64,000 bases of DNA from Paramarasmius palmivorus. Its lineage: Eukaryota > Basidiomycota > Agaricomycetes > Agaricales > Marasmiaceae. The first letter of the stretch is position 1. Every line of letters starts with the position of its first letter. The notes under the pieces are model-generated. The model ran no database searches, had not been told where the DNA came from, and saw only the letters and a program-made list of their open reading frames with translations. Where the stretch lies: positions 310,001 through 374,000 of the forward strand of contig JAYKXP010000010.1 of assembly GCA_037176845.1 (NCBI GenBank), in the 5' to 3' direction. This document shows positions 21,801 through 33,476 of the stretch, piece by piece. Both the position numbers and the translations under genes were made by a program.

Positions 21801-24331
21801 AAAGCAAAGGAAAGATCTCATCTGGACCAATCTTTTTGCCTGCCCATCGTATGATGCTTAGCGCTAGGTCTAGCATTCTAGCATCGCTCCTTTCCTCAGG
21901 GACCAACGTCGCCGAAGGACAGTTCAGTTTACGAGCTTCATCTTCCAGCTCTCGCATCGGAACCGAACGTGGTGGTGCACCCCAAATCGTGGAGTTTTCT
22001 CATTTCCACCCACTCACAATCCTTGTCTTGCTAGAGTACTTCTATACAGACGAGCTTGTTTGTGTATGGGACCGACGAGTGTCCTTTGCAGGTCTTGCGT
22101 CGAACATTCACCAACAAGAGGCCAAATCTCTTCACGCTGCCGTACAAGAACTCAACCTCGTCCCATCGTTGGGAATTCAGATCAAGTCAGAGTTGCAAGT
22201 TCTCGGTCGTCTCCTCAACTTACCAGAAATGCTACGTGGGATGGAAAGTGTAATAAAGCGTCCAATTACTCCGACGCTGAAGAGGGATATGAGTGCTGTC
22301 TATCATGCAGCTCAGAGTCCTAGCCTATCATACCCCGTTCTCAACGCCGATATTATCTTACTTCTTGCTGAGGGCAAGCAGGTCAGCGTGCACTCTACTG
22401 TTTTACGTGCACGATCGGAGTTGTTCGAAGCATTCCTCGGAGCGGAAATATGGACAACGAACAGATGGAACGCGGACGGTCGGTTGTTGGTTGATATGAA
22501 GCACATGCGTTGGGGTGTGGTCGAATACGTGTTGCGATGGTTGTGCTGTGGCGAGAGCGTGGATCTTTTTGGGCCTCTAGGTTTGTTGAATCCAGTACCC
22601 TTTCAGTATGGTCAGGTCGTTGATCTCTTATAGATTTTACCAATTCCGTGGACGAGGCACTCGAGTTCTTATTTGAAGTGATCAGTATTGCGGTGGGTAC
22701 TAATCTCATGGCCCTTTAACGCCGAGACCTGACCACCTCTTCAGAATGAACTTCTACTCTTACCACTTATTCTCTTGACTTCGCGGATGATTCTGAAGTT
22801 CCTTCATACATATAATGCGTGTTATATCCTGGCTGAAGCTACCCACTACAACGTTCAACCTCTTGTGGAGTCAGTGCAAGGCTACATTGCTGCAGATTTG
22901 GAGACATTCCTGGAGAATCGTATGCTTGAAGTCCTAGCTCCATCGCTCGTTAAACAACTTTCCGCCTTTGTTCGATGCAAGCAGGAGGAAAAAGCTGGCT
23001 TTGTTCGCGGAGGGACGTACATGAAAGGCCTGATGAGCAAGTGGGATGAATGGGTCAAACACGAAGATATTCCCACTATCATCATGCCAAGTGTCGCATC
23101 CCAGAAGAAGGCTCGGGAAGGAAGAACCTCACAAGCAAAGCTATCCCCGCCTTCACCATCATTTGGTGTCTCGCTCTCTTCAGGAAAGCGGAGGGCTGGT
23201 AGAGTGCCTAGTACGAACAACAGCCCAATCATCAATGCTCAAGTACCGTCCCAGCCAGCCGCTGGAGGTGACGACCTATTTGATATGGATGGACTAGATC
23301 TAGGGTCACCATCCTTACCTTCTACTGCTGTCACGCAGACCCAAACTAGCCCCATGCCCGCATGGAAAGCTTCGTCAGTTCCTCGGTGAGTTATATAACG
23401 TTTCAGTCAATATCAGCTCTAACGCAAAGTGAAACTTAGTGTTGATATGCGTGCTTTACTCGCACAAGAAGCAAGTGCTTCCGAATCGCAACGCAGTACA
23501 TTATCATCAGCTGGGACTCGTGTCACGTCCAGCTCAGGTACGACGTCGCCTTTCAATACTCTCAAACACCGATCTTCGAAGACGCTGTCCTCCGCCTTCG
23601 AGTCCGCCGCTGGCACACCCCCAAGTCCTTCGCCTGCTAGGTCTAGCGGTTCGCCTTGGAAAACACAAACTACACCAACTCGACCGCCCGCGGCTCCACT
23701 TGAAGGCGGGAACATCGGATCACCAACGCGAAAGCCTAGTTCTACCAACAAACCAGGCCAGACCCAACACAATACTCCGCCGCGCCCCTCTCAGTCCAGC
23801 CAGACGGGTTTAGGTCCAGTCATCACACCTGTCAAGTTGGCACCCAAATCAAGTAGCCCTTCTATTCCACGGCGTACTTCATCAAGCAATGCTAGTGCAT
23901 GGGTTTCTGCGCCGGTGCATCAACCGCTACCACCATCATTGACTGCGGGTATGTCGTTTGTGGCGATTCAGCAGCTGGAGCTAGACCAAGGAGTGACAAG
24001 TGGAAATGATAAGCGGTCGTTGGTTGATATCCAGAAGGAAGAACAAGAGCGTCGTCAAGAAGAAGATTTTCTCAAGTGGTGGGAGGCTGAGGAGGAAAGA
24101 GTTCGGATAGAGTCGGAATCGCTACGTTTGGCCGAGGAGAAATCGAAGAAGGATGCGCGAAGAGGCGGTGACGGAGGCCAGAAGAGGCAATCTAGAAAAC
24201 CAAAGGGGAAGAATAGCGGTATCAACAAGCCGACGCAGCCTGATGTAGCCTCTCAAGGCAAAAGTGGCGGAGGATCTAGGACCGGTCCAAGGGGTAAGAA
24301 AGGCACAAACACAGGTGTTGGCTCTTCATGA
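18858..24331 (+). CDS. Ankyrin-RCC1-BTB protein, IBTK-like
   Basis: A very large multi-exon gene with the domain order of animal IBTK and its fungal relatives. Ankyrin repeats come first (about 18858-19380, with GRTILHLAS and WTALHRAMY). An RCC1-type propeller follows (about 19390-21130: FTWGANR, LCGFGSGGRLGH, VFSWGLNRFAQLG, VYTWGLNGGQLGY). Two BTB/POZ regions lie at about 21760-22060 and 22340-22990. The tail is serine/proline rich, with a charged coiled-coil segment (about 24020-24180) and a basic end. BTB-RCC1 proteins of this type act as adaptors of CUL3 ubiquitin ligases, which is the likely role. One break is seen near 20065-20075, where the frame changes by one base inside the third RCC1 blade. 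It is either a one-base deletion or a 71-nt intron (GTTATG..ACAG, 20051-20121). Confidence 0.8.
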
Positions 24332-24515
24332 TATATGCATCTACATTGTGGGACGTTATAATCTTATTCTTAATTTGACTCAAGCATAGTGTTTGTAACA
24401 ATAGATACTTATTAGAGGTACACGTGTAAATCCAGGCTGCATACTGTACTAGTCCTTGTACTTAGATGAATAGTAACCAATTCCAAGAGAGAAGGGAAGA
24501 CAAAATGCGATACAC

Positions 24516-25233
24516 TCAGTGACAAGCCATGCCCTTTCCGTCGGCACCATCGAGAGAGATTGTTGCACCAAAGGTGAAATGCCCAATAGCTGCGCCCAGC
24601 ACGACCGCGAGGATGAGGTAGGCCTGAACAAGAACGGTTTAGGACTGACAGTTTCAAAGTGAAGGTGAAGGTTCCGCACGTTGTAGGTCATAAACACCAG
24701 CATCAGGAAAAATGACAAGAAAACCGTGACACCATATAGGAGAGCACGAATTACTCGAGGTACAAACGGTACAACAACTCTGTTTTGAGGGGTGAACTGA
24801 CATTCAAGACATCGTCGTTTTGACACGTACCCTGTAGTAGGCGGGCGCAGAACTGAGTGACCTGTCAACAATCCTTCGACTTCAGGCGATTGACTTCTAC
24901 TTCTCGTTTGTGTTCTTTTTCCTTTGCTCAGCGACAGAGCAACTCTTTGGTCGAAAGACTTCTGGACGACACGAAGATACTCGTAGAAGATGCCGAGAGC
25001 AACAATGGCGATACAGGAAAAGACGAATTGAGTCGTAGAGCCAATGTGCCAGCTAGGGAATACGATGCAAGTGTCAATGATCTGGGTGTTCCTATTCAGA
25101 GGGTAATATAAGTCAATGTTGTTATCGTTGTACGCGTTGGATCGCACCAGAGCATATTCATCGTACAAGTGGGCCCCATAGGCATATCGTGTCCCCCATG
25201 TCCTCCATGTCCACCGTGGTCTCCGTGATCCAT
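24516..25233 (-). CDS. CTR-type high-affinity copper transporter
   Basis: Four exons on the minus strand encode a trimeric plasma-membrane or vacuolar Cu(I) importer. The N-terminus is a His/Met-rich metal-binding tail (MDHGDHGGHGGHGGHDMPMG), followed by CTMNMLWNTQIIDTCIVF before membrane helix 1. Splicing at GTGCGA..AATAG joins MLW to NTQ. A long cytosolic loop precedes helices 2 and 3. Helix 2 carries the copper-coordinating MLVFM (MxxxM) and helix 3 the packing motif GAAIG (GxxxG). The protein ends KGMACH. All family landmarks are present. It is convergent with the IBTK-like gene, 184 bp apart. Whether it sits in the plasma membrane or vacuole cannot be told. Confidence 0.92.
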
Positions 25234-25616
25234 GCTTATAGATATCGGTCGCAAGTCAAAGTGATGTAGTCGGAGAGTCAACTAGCTTGCGTGGGCACGA
25301 CACTAACAGTGTCGAGGCAAAAGTAATTCGGCTTAGCTTTCGCACGAGCATTACCTCAGCCCTCTTCATACAGGCAAGGGGTATACAAAGCGAAGGATGC
25401 AAGCACCAAAACTCAGCGCTCCAGCATCCATGAACCACCAGGTCACTGCTGCCCGAATATCTTCTATTTGCTCCCGATAAAGGACACTTCAGATCTCGGA
25501 GGTCATGCATATATATAGTAGCTATAGGTTAGTTTTCGCACAATTAGAGCTTCACTGAATTATTAGTATTTGACTATACTGAATACATTTTATCGTAGTG
25601 GTAATAGCACCATTGC
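25234..25616. other. No supported gene; intergenic
   Basis: The 5' flank of the copper transporter gene and 3' flank of SDR copy A. I looked for GAGCTC-type or Mac1-type copper elements and saw none I would defend. Confidence 0.35.
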
Positions 25617-26964
25617 TCAGAATTGCAGAGGTGGTATATTGACTTCGTGTCCCTGCTTAATCCACTGTTCCCGGAGTTCAACATAATTGTCGATTCCGTC
25701 AAGAAGAGTCTGGTTTCACCATATGAGATCAGTCGTCGGTAATGAGAAAGGCACCGAAACCTACCTGTTCAAAGGTGTGGAAATCTTCCTTCTTCATTCC
25801 AAGAATCTCTTCTGTCCTGTGGTAATCACCAGGTGGTGCAACCATGTCTTGATCAGGAGGCGTTTCCTTGATCAACAAGTCCTTCAGAGCAGGCCTCTTC
25901 TCCTTCAGAAGTTGCATAGCTTTCGCCCAGTTGTACGGATAGGGGGACACGAGCACAATCCGCTTTCTGCCAACTTTAGAGGTCGGGACAGGATGCGTAA
26001 GTGCACGAATATGTCCCTGGGCAATATCCCTGACATCTGCATAAGCAGGAAGCGCGGTGAAGAACTTCCCGTCGGGTTTGATCAGATTCCAAAAGACTGG
26101 AGTCATGGCGTCAAAGGTCGGTGTCGGCAACACAAATTCCTTCGGCCATGGACCCCAAACCGGTGGAGGACTGACTGTATGATTCAGTCAGTAAGTTGAA
26201 TGAGATACACAAGCGTCCGCTTACTGATGGTGACCTCTACATGAGGGTGTGCTTCTGCCCATTCCCAAAGAGCAAGTTCGCTGAGCGTCTTGGCTGCTGA
26301 GTAGATCTGGAGTAGATTGCCGCTGCTGATTGCTGCTTCCTTGGTGATGGGGTTCCAATCTATCATGGATATGAGAGTTGCAATGTCTAGAGGACGTCAA
26401 CAAACGTACCGTCGTGGTTGAACGTCCCCTTGGGATTGAAAATCGCAGCAACAGTGCCAGTGACAACAAAATTCTTGACTCCGGCGGCTTCTCCTTGCTT
26501 CAAGATGTTTAAGGAGCCATTAATAGTTCCCTGCAGAGTTGTGAGCGCCCTTCAATATCATTGCAAAGCTTGTTCACCGACATCGATCATTTCTTCTGGC
26601 TTCTCATCCGGTTTGGGCTTATAATACGCGAGATGGATGATAGCCCATACAGCCTTCAACGCGTCTCCGACTTGATCTTTGCTGATATCAGCAATCTCTA
26701 TGACTTCAAGGCGATCGCTGAACGATGGGAACGAGTTGCGTAGGTTTTTCGCTTTTTCACCGCGTGCAGTTCTAATATGCTGATTAGTCTTCTGGCCGTA
26801 GAGGATTAAACGTAGACGTACGCTCGAACCCGGAAACCTTGTTCCAGCAACTGATGAACAACATTTGAACCAATGTGTCCAGATGCACCGGTAACCTAAC
26901 GCGACCATGAGCACAAAGTAGCGCAATCCAATGAAGAAGTACTCACGAAAACTATTTGGGACAT
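25617..26964 (-). CDS. Extended SDR reductase, copy A
   Basis: An NAD(P)-dependent reductase or epimerase of the extended SDR type. It is spliced from six or so exons. The first exon is MSQIVF, and the next completes a VTGASG-type nucleotide-binding loop. TARGEKAKNLRNSF, VIEIADISKD and WAIIHLAYY follow. The catalytic YxxxK appears as YSAAK after DWNPITKEAAISSGN. The C-terminal part includes YADVRDIAQGHIRALTHPVP, FHTFEQ and an ending EVNIPPLQF. Substrate is unknown; the family includes aldehyde and flavanone/cinnamoyl-type reductases. It is the first of three paralogues, all on the minus strand (copies B and C below). Confidence 0.8.
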
Positions 26965-27577
26965 GCTCAGTTTGTGAAGGGGGAAGTAGTTATGTTGTCT
27001 GAACTGCAAGAATCAAGGCGCCTTTTAAGTAAGTCAGCTTCGAGGTGCCGGCGATCGCTCGAGAGCAGTTTAGGCGACTGCCCCGGTCTTTGGTTTCTAA
27101 TGTATTCGCTTGGGTTCGATGGCTAATCTCGGATAAATCCTGAAATGCACTGTCCTCACGATGGAAAATTCTACAAACAGCAAATGGTATCTTTTCCGAC
27201 GGATATTCCGAAGGATGTGTGATCACTCTCAGTTTCACCTTATGCAGTGCTCCATTGTGGTAGGTTTTAGTAAGCAGGTCAATAACCGTGCTTTGTAAAG
27301 GAGAGCAGAGTTATCTGTCAACTTGAATGAAGCAGTCAGCACAAACTCGTCAGACCAGTTTACCAGGTCACCTACTTGAACGCGTTCCATAAACCATTCA
27401 ACAAGGAATGTTGACCCGGATCCTCGATTGGCATGGAATCTTGTGAATTGTACTTCGAAAGTTGAGTATTGTGGTAATGTTAATGAGGCGTTCGTAAGAG
27501 CCGGGACACAATAGGTACACAGATTGTAGACCTGGATTCCAAGACATAAAGTGGATACACGATCGTTGTGACGGCAA
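26965..27577. other. Spacer between SDR copies A and B
   Basis: A minus-strand frame of 142 codons (27663-27235) runs from the 3' end of copy B through this spacer. It reads WFMERVQVGDLVNWSDEFVL in part. It overlaps the last exon of copy B in a different frame, so I do not call it a gene. Confidence 0.35.
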
Positions 27578-28943
27578 TCAAACGGTAAATGGTGGCGGTG
27601 GGTTAACTTCATGACCGCTCTTAAGCCACTGTTGCTCGAGCTCGACGTAGTTATCGATGGCATCGAGGAGTGTCTATGGACAACTGCTGAGCACTAGGTC
27701 TTGGCTTGCGTAACTGGAACACCACGCACCTGTTCAAAGGTATGGAAATCCTCTTCTCTGATGGAAAGAACCTCCTCGATCCTGTTGTAATCAATTTGAG
27801 GATGTCTCATTGATTGGGAGCTAGGGGTAGCTTTGATGAGTCTCTCCTTCAAAGCTGGTCGTTTTTCCTTCAGGATTTCAATCGCACTCGCCCAACTGAA
27901 GTCACGAGGCGAGGGAAATATCAATCGCTTCCTGCCAACCTGAGAAGTTGGGACTGAATGCGTAATAGCGCGGATATGTGCCTTGGCTACATCTCGGACG
28001 TCCACGTACCCAGGGAAGGCAGTGAATACACCATCAGGCTTGATCAAATTCCAAAAGACTGGCGTCATGGCGGAGAATGTTGGCGTTGGTAAATAGGATT
28101 CGCTTGGCCAAGGACCATAGACGTTCGGGGGAGACACTATACACAAATGTAATGAGCTTCGTCTACGCGGGGTACTTATACCACCCACCGACAGTGACTT
28201 CCACGTCAGGATGCGCCTCCGCCCATTCCCAGACCGCAAGTTCGCTGTATTTCTTTGCGGCACAGTAAATTTCGAAGAAGTTCCCCCCAGTGATCGCTCC
28301 TTCTTTGGTGATGGGGTTCCAGTCTATATCCGCATTTATGATGAGCATTGGCTATCGCTATCTCTACGCAAAGGGCATACCTTCATGCTTCCATGTTCCT
28401 TGTGGATTGAGCACTGCAGCGGTAGATCCAGTGACGACAATATGTTTGACCCCATTGGCCTCCGCCTGTTTGATGATGTTCAGGGATCCATTGATCGTTC
28501 CCTAATATGGTTCCATTCAACACTGTCTGATAGAAGGCAGAGGCAGAACCAACATCGATCATCTCCTGGGGTAGCTCATCTGGACGAGGCATGTAATAGG
28601 CAAGATGAATCAATGCCCAAACACCCTTAAGTGCATCCACCACTTGATCTCGGCTGATATCAGCAATCTCTATGACTTCGAAGCGGTCTTTGAACAACGC
28701 GAATGTTTTCCGTAGATTTTCGGCTTTTTCGCCACGAGCAGTCCTGTAGCATCCATCAGTAGCGCTTGATTTCGATGGTCTGTTACACTTACGCTCGTAC
28801 ATGAAAACCACCTTCCAGTAACTGTCGACATATCATCGACCCTATGTACCCTGATCCACCGGTGACCTATCATGTGCGATCAGCAGGTATGGAAAGTTGT
28901 TTAACAAACGCTACAAGGAACATACGAAGACTGTCTGTACCAT
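27578..28943 (-). CDS. Extended SDR reductase, copy B
   Basis: Same gene structure and protein type as copy A. The first exon is MVQTVF. Splicing to GATAG|GTCACC gives VTGGSGYIGS, the glycine-rich NAD(P) loop. TARGEKAENLRKTF, VIEIADISRD and WALIHLAYYMPRPDE follow. The catalytic motif is YCAAK, preceded by DWNPITKEGAITGGN. The C-terminal part includes YVDVRDVAKAHIRAITHSVP, and the last exon reads TLLDAIDNYVELEQQW and ends at 27578. All key residues are intact. It is closer in sequence to copy C than to copy A at YCAAK and VDVRDVAK. Substrate unknown. Confidence 0.82.
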
Positions 28944-29762
28944 TGAGACAAGAACGAAAGTTGAGAAAATGGAGCATCATGGACTCTGATTTAAGCATTG
29001 CCCCTCCCCACGATCATATTCATGACGGCCGCACATACGAGAATTGGAAGTACGAGAACATGTGGAAGAGATTGTTGTCAAACTTCTGTGAACTGTATTA
29101 GGTGTAAGGTCGTCCTCGGACAATAGCGCATGGTCGACTCCTGGATTCCTACGAACGAATAAACTTAGAACTGTTTTCGGTCATCAGCTTCGACTCGAAT
29201 GATCATTGGTTAAAGAGTTTCGACTTACAAGACAACCAGAAGCACATTTTTGTTCGCAGTCCCTTGCAACTTGCTTGTCATACCCTTCCATTCGCATGTA
29301 TTCCGCCAGGCTAAGGCTCCATAACCAAACGTTCCATACTTGTGAACCTCTGGTGACTATACTGGAGATTTGAGATAGTGATATCTGCTTGAATATTTAT
29401 GCGAGCTGCCACTTTCAAGAAATCAAGGAAGGACACAAACAGAAGGAAGAGAAGGAAGGGGAGTATAAGCGCTTGGACTCGCGGTTCGGGTTTTGCCAAG
29501 CTTTTGCGGATGCCCGGCCCGGGATACAGTTGAAAAGAATAGGGATACCATATCAGGGAATTTGTTCACATGGCGCTAGGATCAACGAGAACTTGAAGCG
29601 AAATACATACCCCCTGATAACACTTATGTCGAAAGATTTAAGGGTTTATTCCCACGAGGGGGTCGGCAGGGCTCGGCTGGAGCGTAGCCGCTCGCTTGGC
29701 CGTATTTACGCGATCGGTCACATCACTCCCCGAGTTCTCGGCCTCCCACCCCTTTCCTTTTC
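28944..29762. other. No supported gene; flank of transposon
   Basis: About 0.8 kb with no recognisable coding sequence. It carries the 5' flank of SDR copy B. The stretch ends at TC (29761-29762), immediately before the left transposon repeat. Confidence 0.4.
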
Positions 29763-29843
29763 CAGCAATTTACGAATCCCTAGAATATTTTTGAAAAACT
29801 CCAGACTTTTGATGGTGTTTATATCCAAACAAAGATGACGCAA
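29763..29843 (+). repeat. Left terminal inverted repeat, 81 bp
   Basis: It begins CAGCAATTTACGAATCCC and ends GATGACGCAA, and matches the minus strand of 33477-33557 with no mismatch. Confidence 0.95.
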
Positions 29844-29922
29844 TTACTCCACCAGCCGCCCTGTGCCGTGCTGTGCTGCTGTTCACTTGACGATTCGCAT
29901 TCCTCGCTATACTACCTTCATA

Positions 29923-31083
29923 ATGGTCTACAAATATTATTCTCCTGCGACAAAACATATCATTTTCACTGCCTCTCTTCACGAAAAGCAGAAGGAAGTT
30001 GCTCGAAAACTCGGTGTCAGTCAGTCTATGGTCAGCAAGCTGAAGAGGCAAATTTTGAGGGGAGACACACCTGCAGGAGCTTGAGGAGGACGGCCACGAC
30101 TCTTAAACGGCGTTGATATGATGGTGAGCCCTCACTATATCAAGCTTGCTCGCTCTAACTTGACAAACTAGTTCCTTGAGAGCTGGATTGAACACACTCC
30201 CGATTTGACCCTCGCCGAACTCAAATCCAAACTCCTCGAATGTCGGCACGTTTTGACGACGGGACATTGCATTTCAGCTTCTTTGAAAAGGCGTGGATTT
30301 ACGCGTAAAAAGGTTTGTTTAATTTACTTGTCTGCGATAGAGTCTCAATCCTGCTAGATTACTCGGCCTGCCAAAGAGCGTGACGAAGATCGCAGGGCAA
30401 ATTTCCTTGGATATATTGCAGAGAACTACCGACCAGATCAAATGGTTTTGGTAGATGAGGCGTCTAGTAATCGGAATACCACAAAACGCGGCTGGAGATG
30501 GTCAGTGACTGGTACTCGTGCGCGGCGGCGAGACTATTTCGTTCGAGGGCAAAGGTACATGTCAATGGTAACGCATCTTGGCCTGACTGATAATCTTCGG
30601 AGATATTCTATACTTCCAGCCCTCTCACTTGATGGTATACTTCACCTCAATATACAAAACCGTTCATACACCGCCGAATCATTCAACGCCTTCATTGAGG
30701 GTCTACTAGACAACATGAACCCATTTCCACTGAAGAACTCCGTCATTATTATGGATAATGCGAGTATTCACAAATCAGAGGAACTGCGTGGTATTGTGGA
30801 AGGCCGGTACGTGATCAACGAACTCTTTAATCGAGCAAGAACTGATCTTCATCCTAGTGGCATGCGCCTGGAATATCTCCCGCCATATTCCCCCGACTTG
30901 AACCCCATCGAAGAGGCATTTTCTGCCATCAAGGCTTGGGTCAGAGCAAATCGTGACTACGCTCGTATGGAGCTTGAAGATTACCCCGATTCCGATCCGT
31001 ACACTATGCTCTGGACTGCCGTCTTCGACACTGTAACTCCTGTGAAGGCCGCAGGTTGGTTCCGGGACTCAGGGTACATCTAA
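29923..31083 (+). pseudogene. Tc1/mariner transposase, DD34E, one in-frame stop
   Basis: Exons 29923-30123, 30172-30312, 30358-30806 and 30858-31083 give 339 codons. The N-terminus has a helix-turn-helix (EVARKLGVSQSMVSKLKRQI), followed by the linker GGRPRLL. The catalytic triad is present: D in VLVDEAS, D in IIMDNASIH, and E in NPIEE. The last two are separated by 34 residues once the intron at 30807-30857 is removed. YLPPYSPDLNP is the standard signature before the final E. A TGA codon at 30082-30084 lies in frame between the HTH and the GGRPR linker, where related proteins read straight through. All else is intact, so the stop is either a young mutation, a base-call error or a recoded codon. 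Confidence 0.85.
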
Positions 31084-31335
31084 GTTCAACATTTGTACAA
31101 TATGTATCATTATATATTATATACAGCTGCTAATCGTATTCTATGATGCCCAAGAAACTATACTTCGTATGTAATGTAACTCTACATAACTACATAACGC
31201 AAGAAACTGTACTTTGTATATGATGTAAACGTACATAGATACAAAATAATGATAATAGCGGAAGTGTGTGACGTGCAATAGTGTGCGTGTCTGATATCAA
31301 TCCAAGAAACCAAGAAGAAAGTGAAAAGTAGCAAC

Positions 31336-33090
31336 CTAGTTCTCCTTCTCGCGCTTCACCGGGACAGCGACATTACTCTTCTCCTTTCGAGTGCGGCGTA
31401 CGAGGGTATGAGCATAGTTAGTGATCAAAGGAGCAGCATCCTGTGCCACACCGATGATATCGGTCAAGAAGTCGGGAGCGAGAGTGATAATCTGCCTAAC
31501 GTTTCGAATGCCCCGCTCCACTAATCCATCCTCATACTGGAGATAGTTGCGATGTGGGAATAGCGAATGGAGTTCGACGAGGAGGTCTCCGACCTCTGGG
31601 TAGCTGATCTCATCATCAGATTCTGTCAAATCAATGATTGTCGGGGAAGGTGACGGAGACTGATGGTTGACAGAATGAGATGTTCGATCACCGAGAGCAG
31701 GTCGGATGGGACGCAGCGGAAGTGGAGGCGGAGGAGGTACAGTGGAGGGATCCAAGGCCAACGCATCTGAGGTAACCTGAATGCTGTTGAGATGGACATG
31801 AACTGCCGGCGCTGCTTGGGTACTTGATGAAGGGGTTGCTGCCATACGAGGTCGTTTCCGAAGACGGTCAAACGGCTCCGAATTTGGTGGAGCATCGTAG
31901 CTGGCCTCGCCCATTGACTGGTTGATAGGTTAATATTATTAAAGATGCAATAGAAACTAAAAACATACAATCTTTTTTGCCCAAAGAGTCTGGCGGAAGA
32001 TATCCAGCTCAACATGATCAGATGTGTTTGGATCGACGTAGCACCATCGTCGATGACGTTCACAAAAGAGCTTCTCACGAAGAACCCGAAGCTCTTTAGT
32101 GAAATCGATACGAGTCTCGATTCCATCAAGATCATCTGCCTTCCGTTTCTTGGCCTTGTTTCTTGAGCATGAGGTTCTTTCATCCTGAAGGGCATGAGAA
32201 CATGATATAGACTTGATATACGATTCAACTTACAAGATTGTACACCTGAAGAATGACAGCACGAGAACGCGCTCGTCTCATGCTTTCCAGAGTCCGGGTA
32301 ACGGCAGCGCGATAGGTATTCTCGTCCAATAGTTCGTAAATGGGATCTCGGACACGATCACCAGAAAGCTTGTAGCCCAGACGAGCCTCATCTGGGTTGA
32401 GATTGAGTCTGCTAGGATGACAGACACGGGACAAGAAGTTGGAAAAGGGGATGTTTGAGGGTATCTGGATCTGAGTGCGAACACCATTGTCCTGAGGTAG
32501 TGATACAGTAATCATTGTCACTGAAAGACAAGTAAGTACCACGAGAGGAAAAGAATAATCAACAACTCACTATCAAGTGGCGGAGGATGCGGTGTTTGAG
32601 GATTTGCAGCAGGGGCGCGAGCCTCAGGAGGGTAATAGTGACCAACACCAAACTGAGGACCATAGTGCATACCATGGCCAGGCATCCAGTAAGGTGGAGG
32701 AGGATAAGGCGGAGGATTGAAAGGTTGAGGATGGAATTGTGCAGGTGGGTAGTACGGTGGTCCATACGGAGGAGGAGGCCCTAGACTGGGAGTCAGTGCA
32801 GTTGGGGGCACTGCATTGGCAGGGGTCCGAGGTTGAGTTGAGGGAGGAGGCGTGGTGGAAGATAAGGTATATCCTCGGTTGCGAGACGTAGATGGTTGAG
32901 AAGATGTAGATGGTTGAGAAGATGTAGATGGTTGAGGAGTTGGTGAACGATGTAACATCCGACGAGCGCCGGTAGAATGTATAACGGGGTGCTTATCTGA
33001 AAGGCCAAACCAGTAGGAGGCACGGGGTGCCCTACGAAGGAGCCTTTCGAGATCTTGCAGGGAAATATGGTCAGGGTTATCGTTTGCCAT
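31336..33090 (-). CDS. Unknown transposon-borne Pro-rich protein with SIM
   Basis: Four exons (33090-32571, 32520-32234, 32184-31969, 31917-31336) with clean GT..AG ends join in frame to 534 residues. I do not recognise the family. Residues 1-60 include DLERLLRRAP and a Trp/Tyr-containing block. Residues 60-170 are proline/tyrosine rich with a tripled SQPSTS unit. Exon 2 has a compact domain with YELLDENTYRAAVTRTLESM. Exon 3 has a basic segment, NKAKKRKADD, then WCYVDPNTSDHVEL. Exon 4 has RLRKRPR (possible NLS), a proline run, and at residues 435-444 IIDLTESDDE, a classical SUMO-interaction-like motif. A helical end follows. There is no nuclease, helicase or transposase motif. It lies wholly inside the TIRs and is intact while the transposase is not. 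Confidence 0.8.
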
Positions 33091-33118
33091 GCAGGAACAC
33101 ACAGGACTCACCTCTGGT

Positions 33119-33358
33119 TCAGTCTCCTTTTATACCCTCTCCAGACCGTTTCCAAGTGAACTCATGGTCTCCTCCAGCTAATAAAGGCTGAATTGCACCT
33201 GTGTATGGCGTTGGCAAGCTGGCAACTGTACTATGCACGATTATTGGCGCCAAATCCCAAATATGAGAGGTGTACATACTGAACAGTGGTTGAGGAAGGT
33301 CCATAGCATCTGGCAAGGCATCTGATTTGACGAATAATTCCTTGATTATGTTCGACAT
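33119..33358 (-). CDS. Possible small upstream ORF in transposon
   Basis: A 79-codon frame starting at ATG 33358, just upstream of the large minus-strand gene (MSNIIKELFVKSDALPDAMD at its start). It ends in the sequence that supplies the TATA box of that gene. It may be a separate small protein, a 5' exon of the large gene by alternative splicing, or chance. No family recognised. Confidence 0.25.
   Translation of the reverse strand: MSNIIKELFVKSDALPDAMDLPQPLFSMYTSHIWDLAPIIVHSTVASLPTPYTGAIQPLLAGGDHEFTWKRSGEGIKGD
33127..33134 (-). promoter_or_regulatory. TATA box of transposon minus-strand gene
   Basis: TATAAAAG on the minus strand, about 37 bases before ATG 33090. This position suits a short leader and supports the chosen start codon. 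Confidence 0.6.
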
Positions 33359-33476
33359 GGGTCAGAAATATGGCTGAACATCATGGGAGAAGGGAACGGT
33401 CTGGAACGGTACGAATTCCATAGTGCATGTGGGCGTTGTGTGGGCGCCATGTGGGCGCAGGGGAGTTGTGGAGCGC

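Noticed and set aside
29389..29838. 149-codon plus frame running into the left transposon repeat
   Set aside because: It crosses the element boundary, so it cannot be a conserved gene; no family seen.
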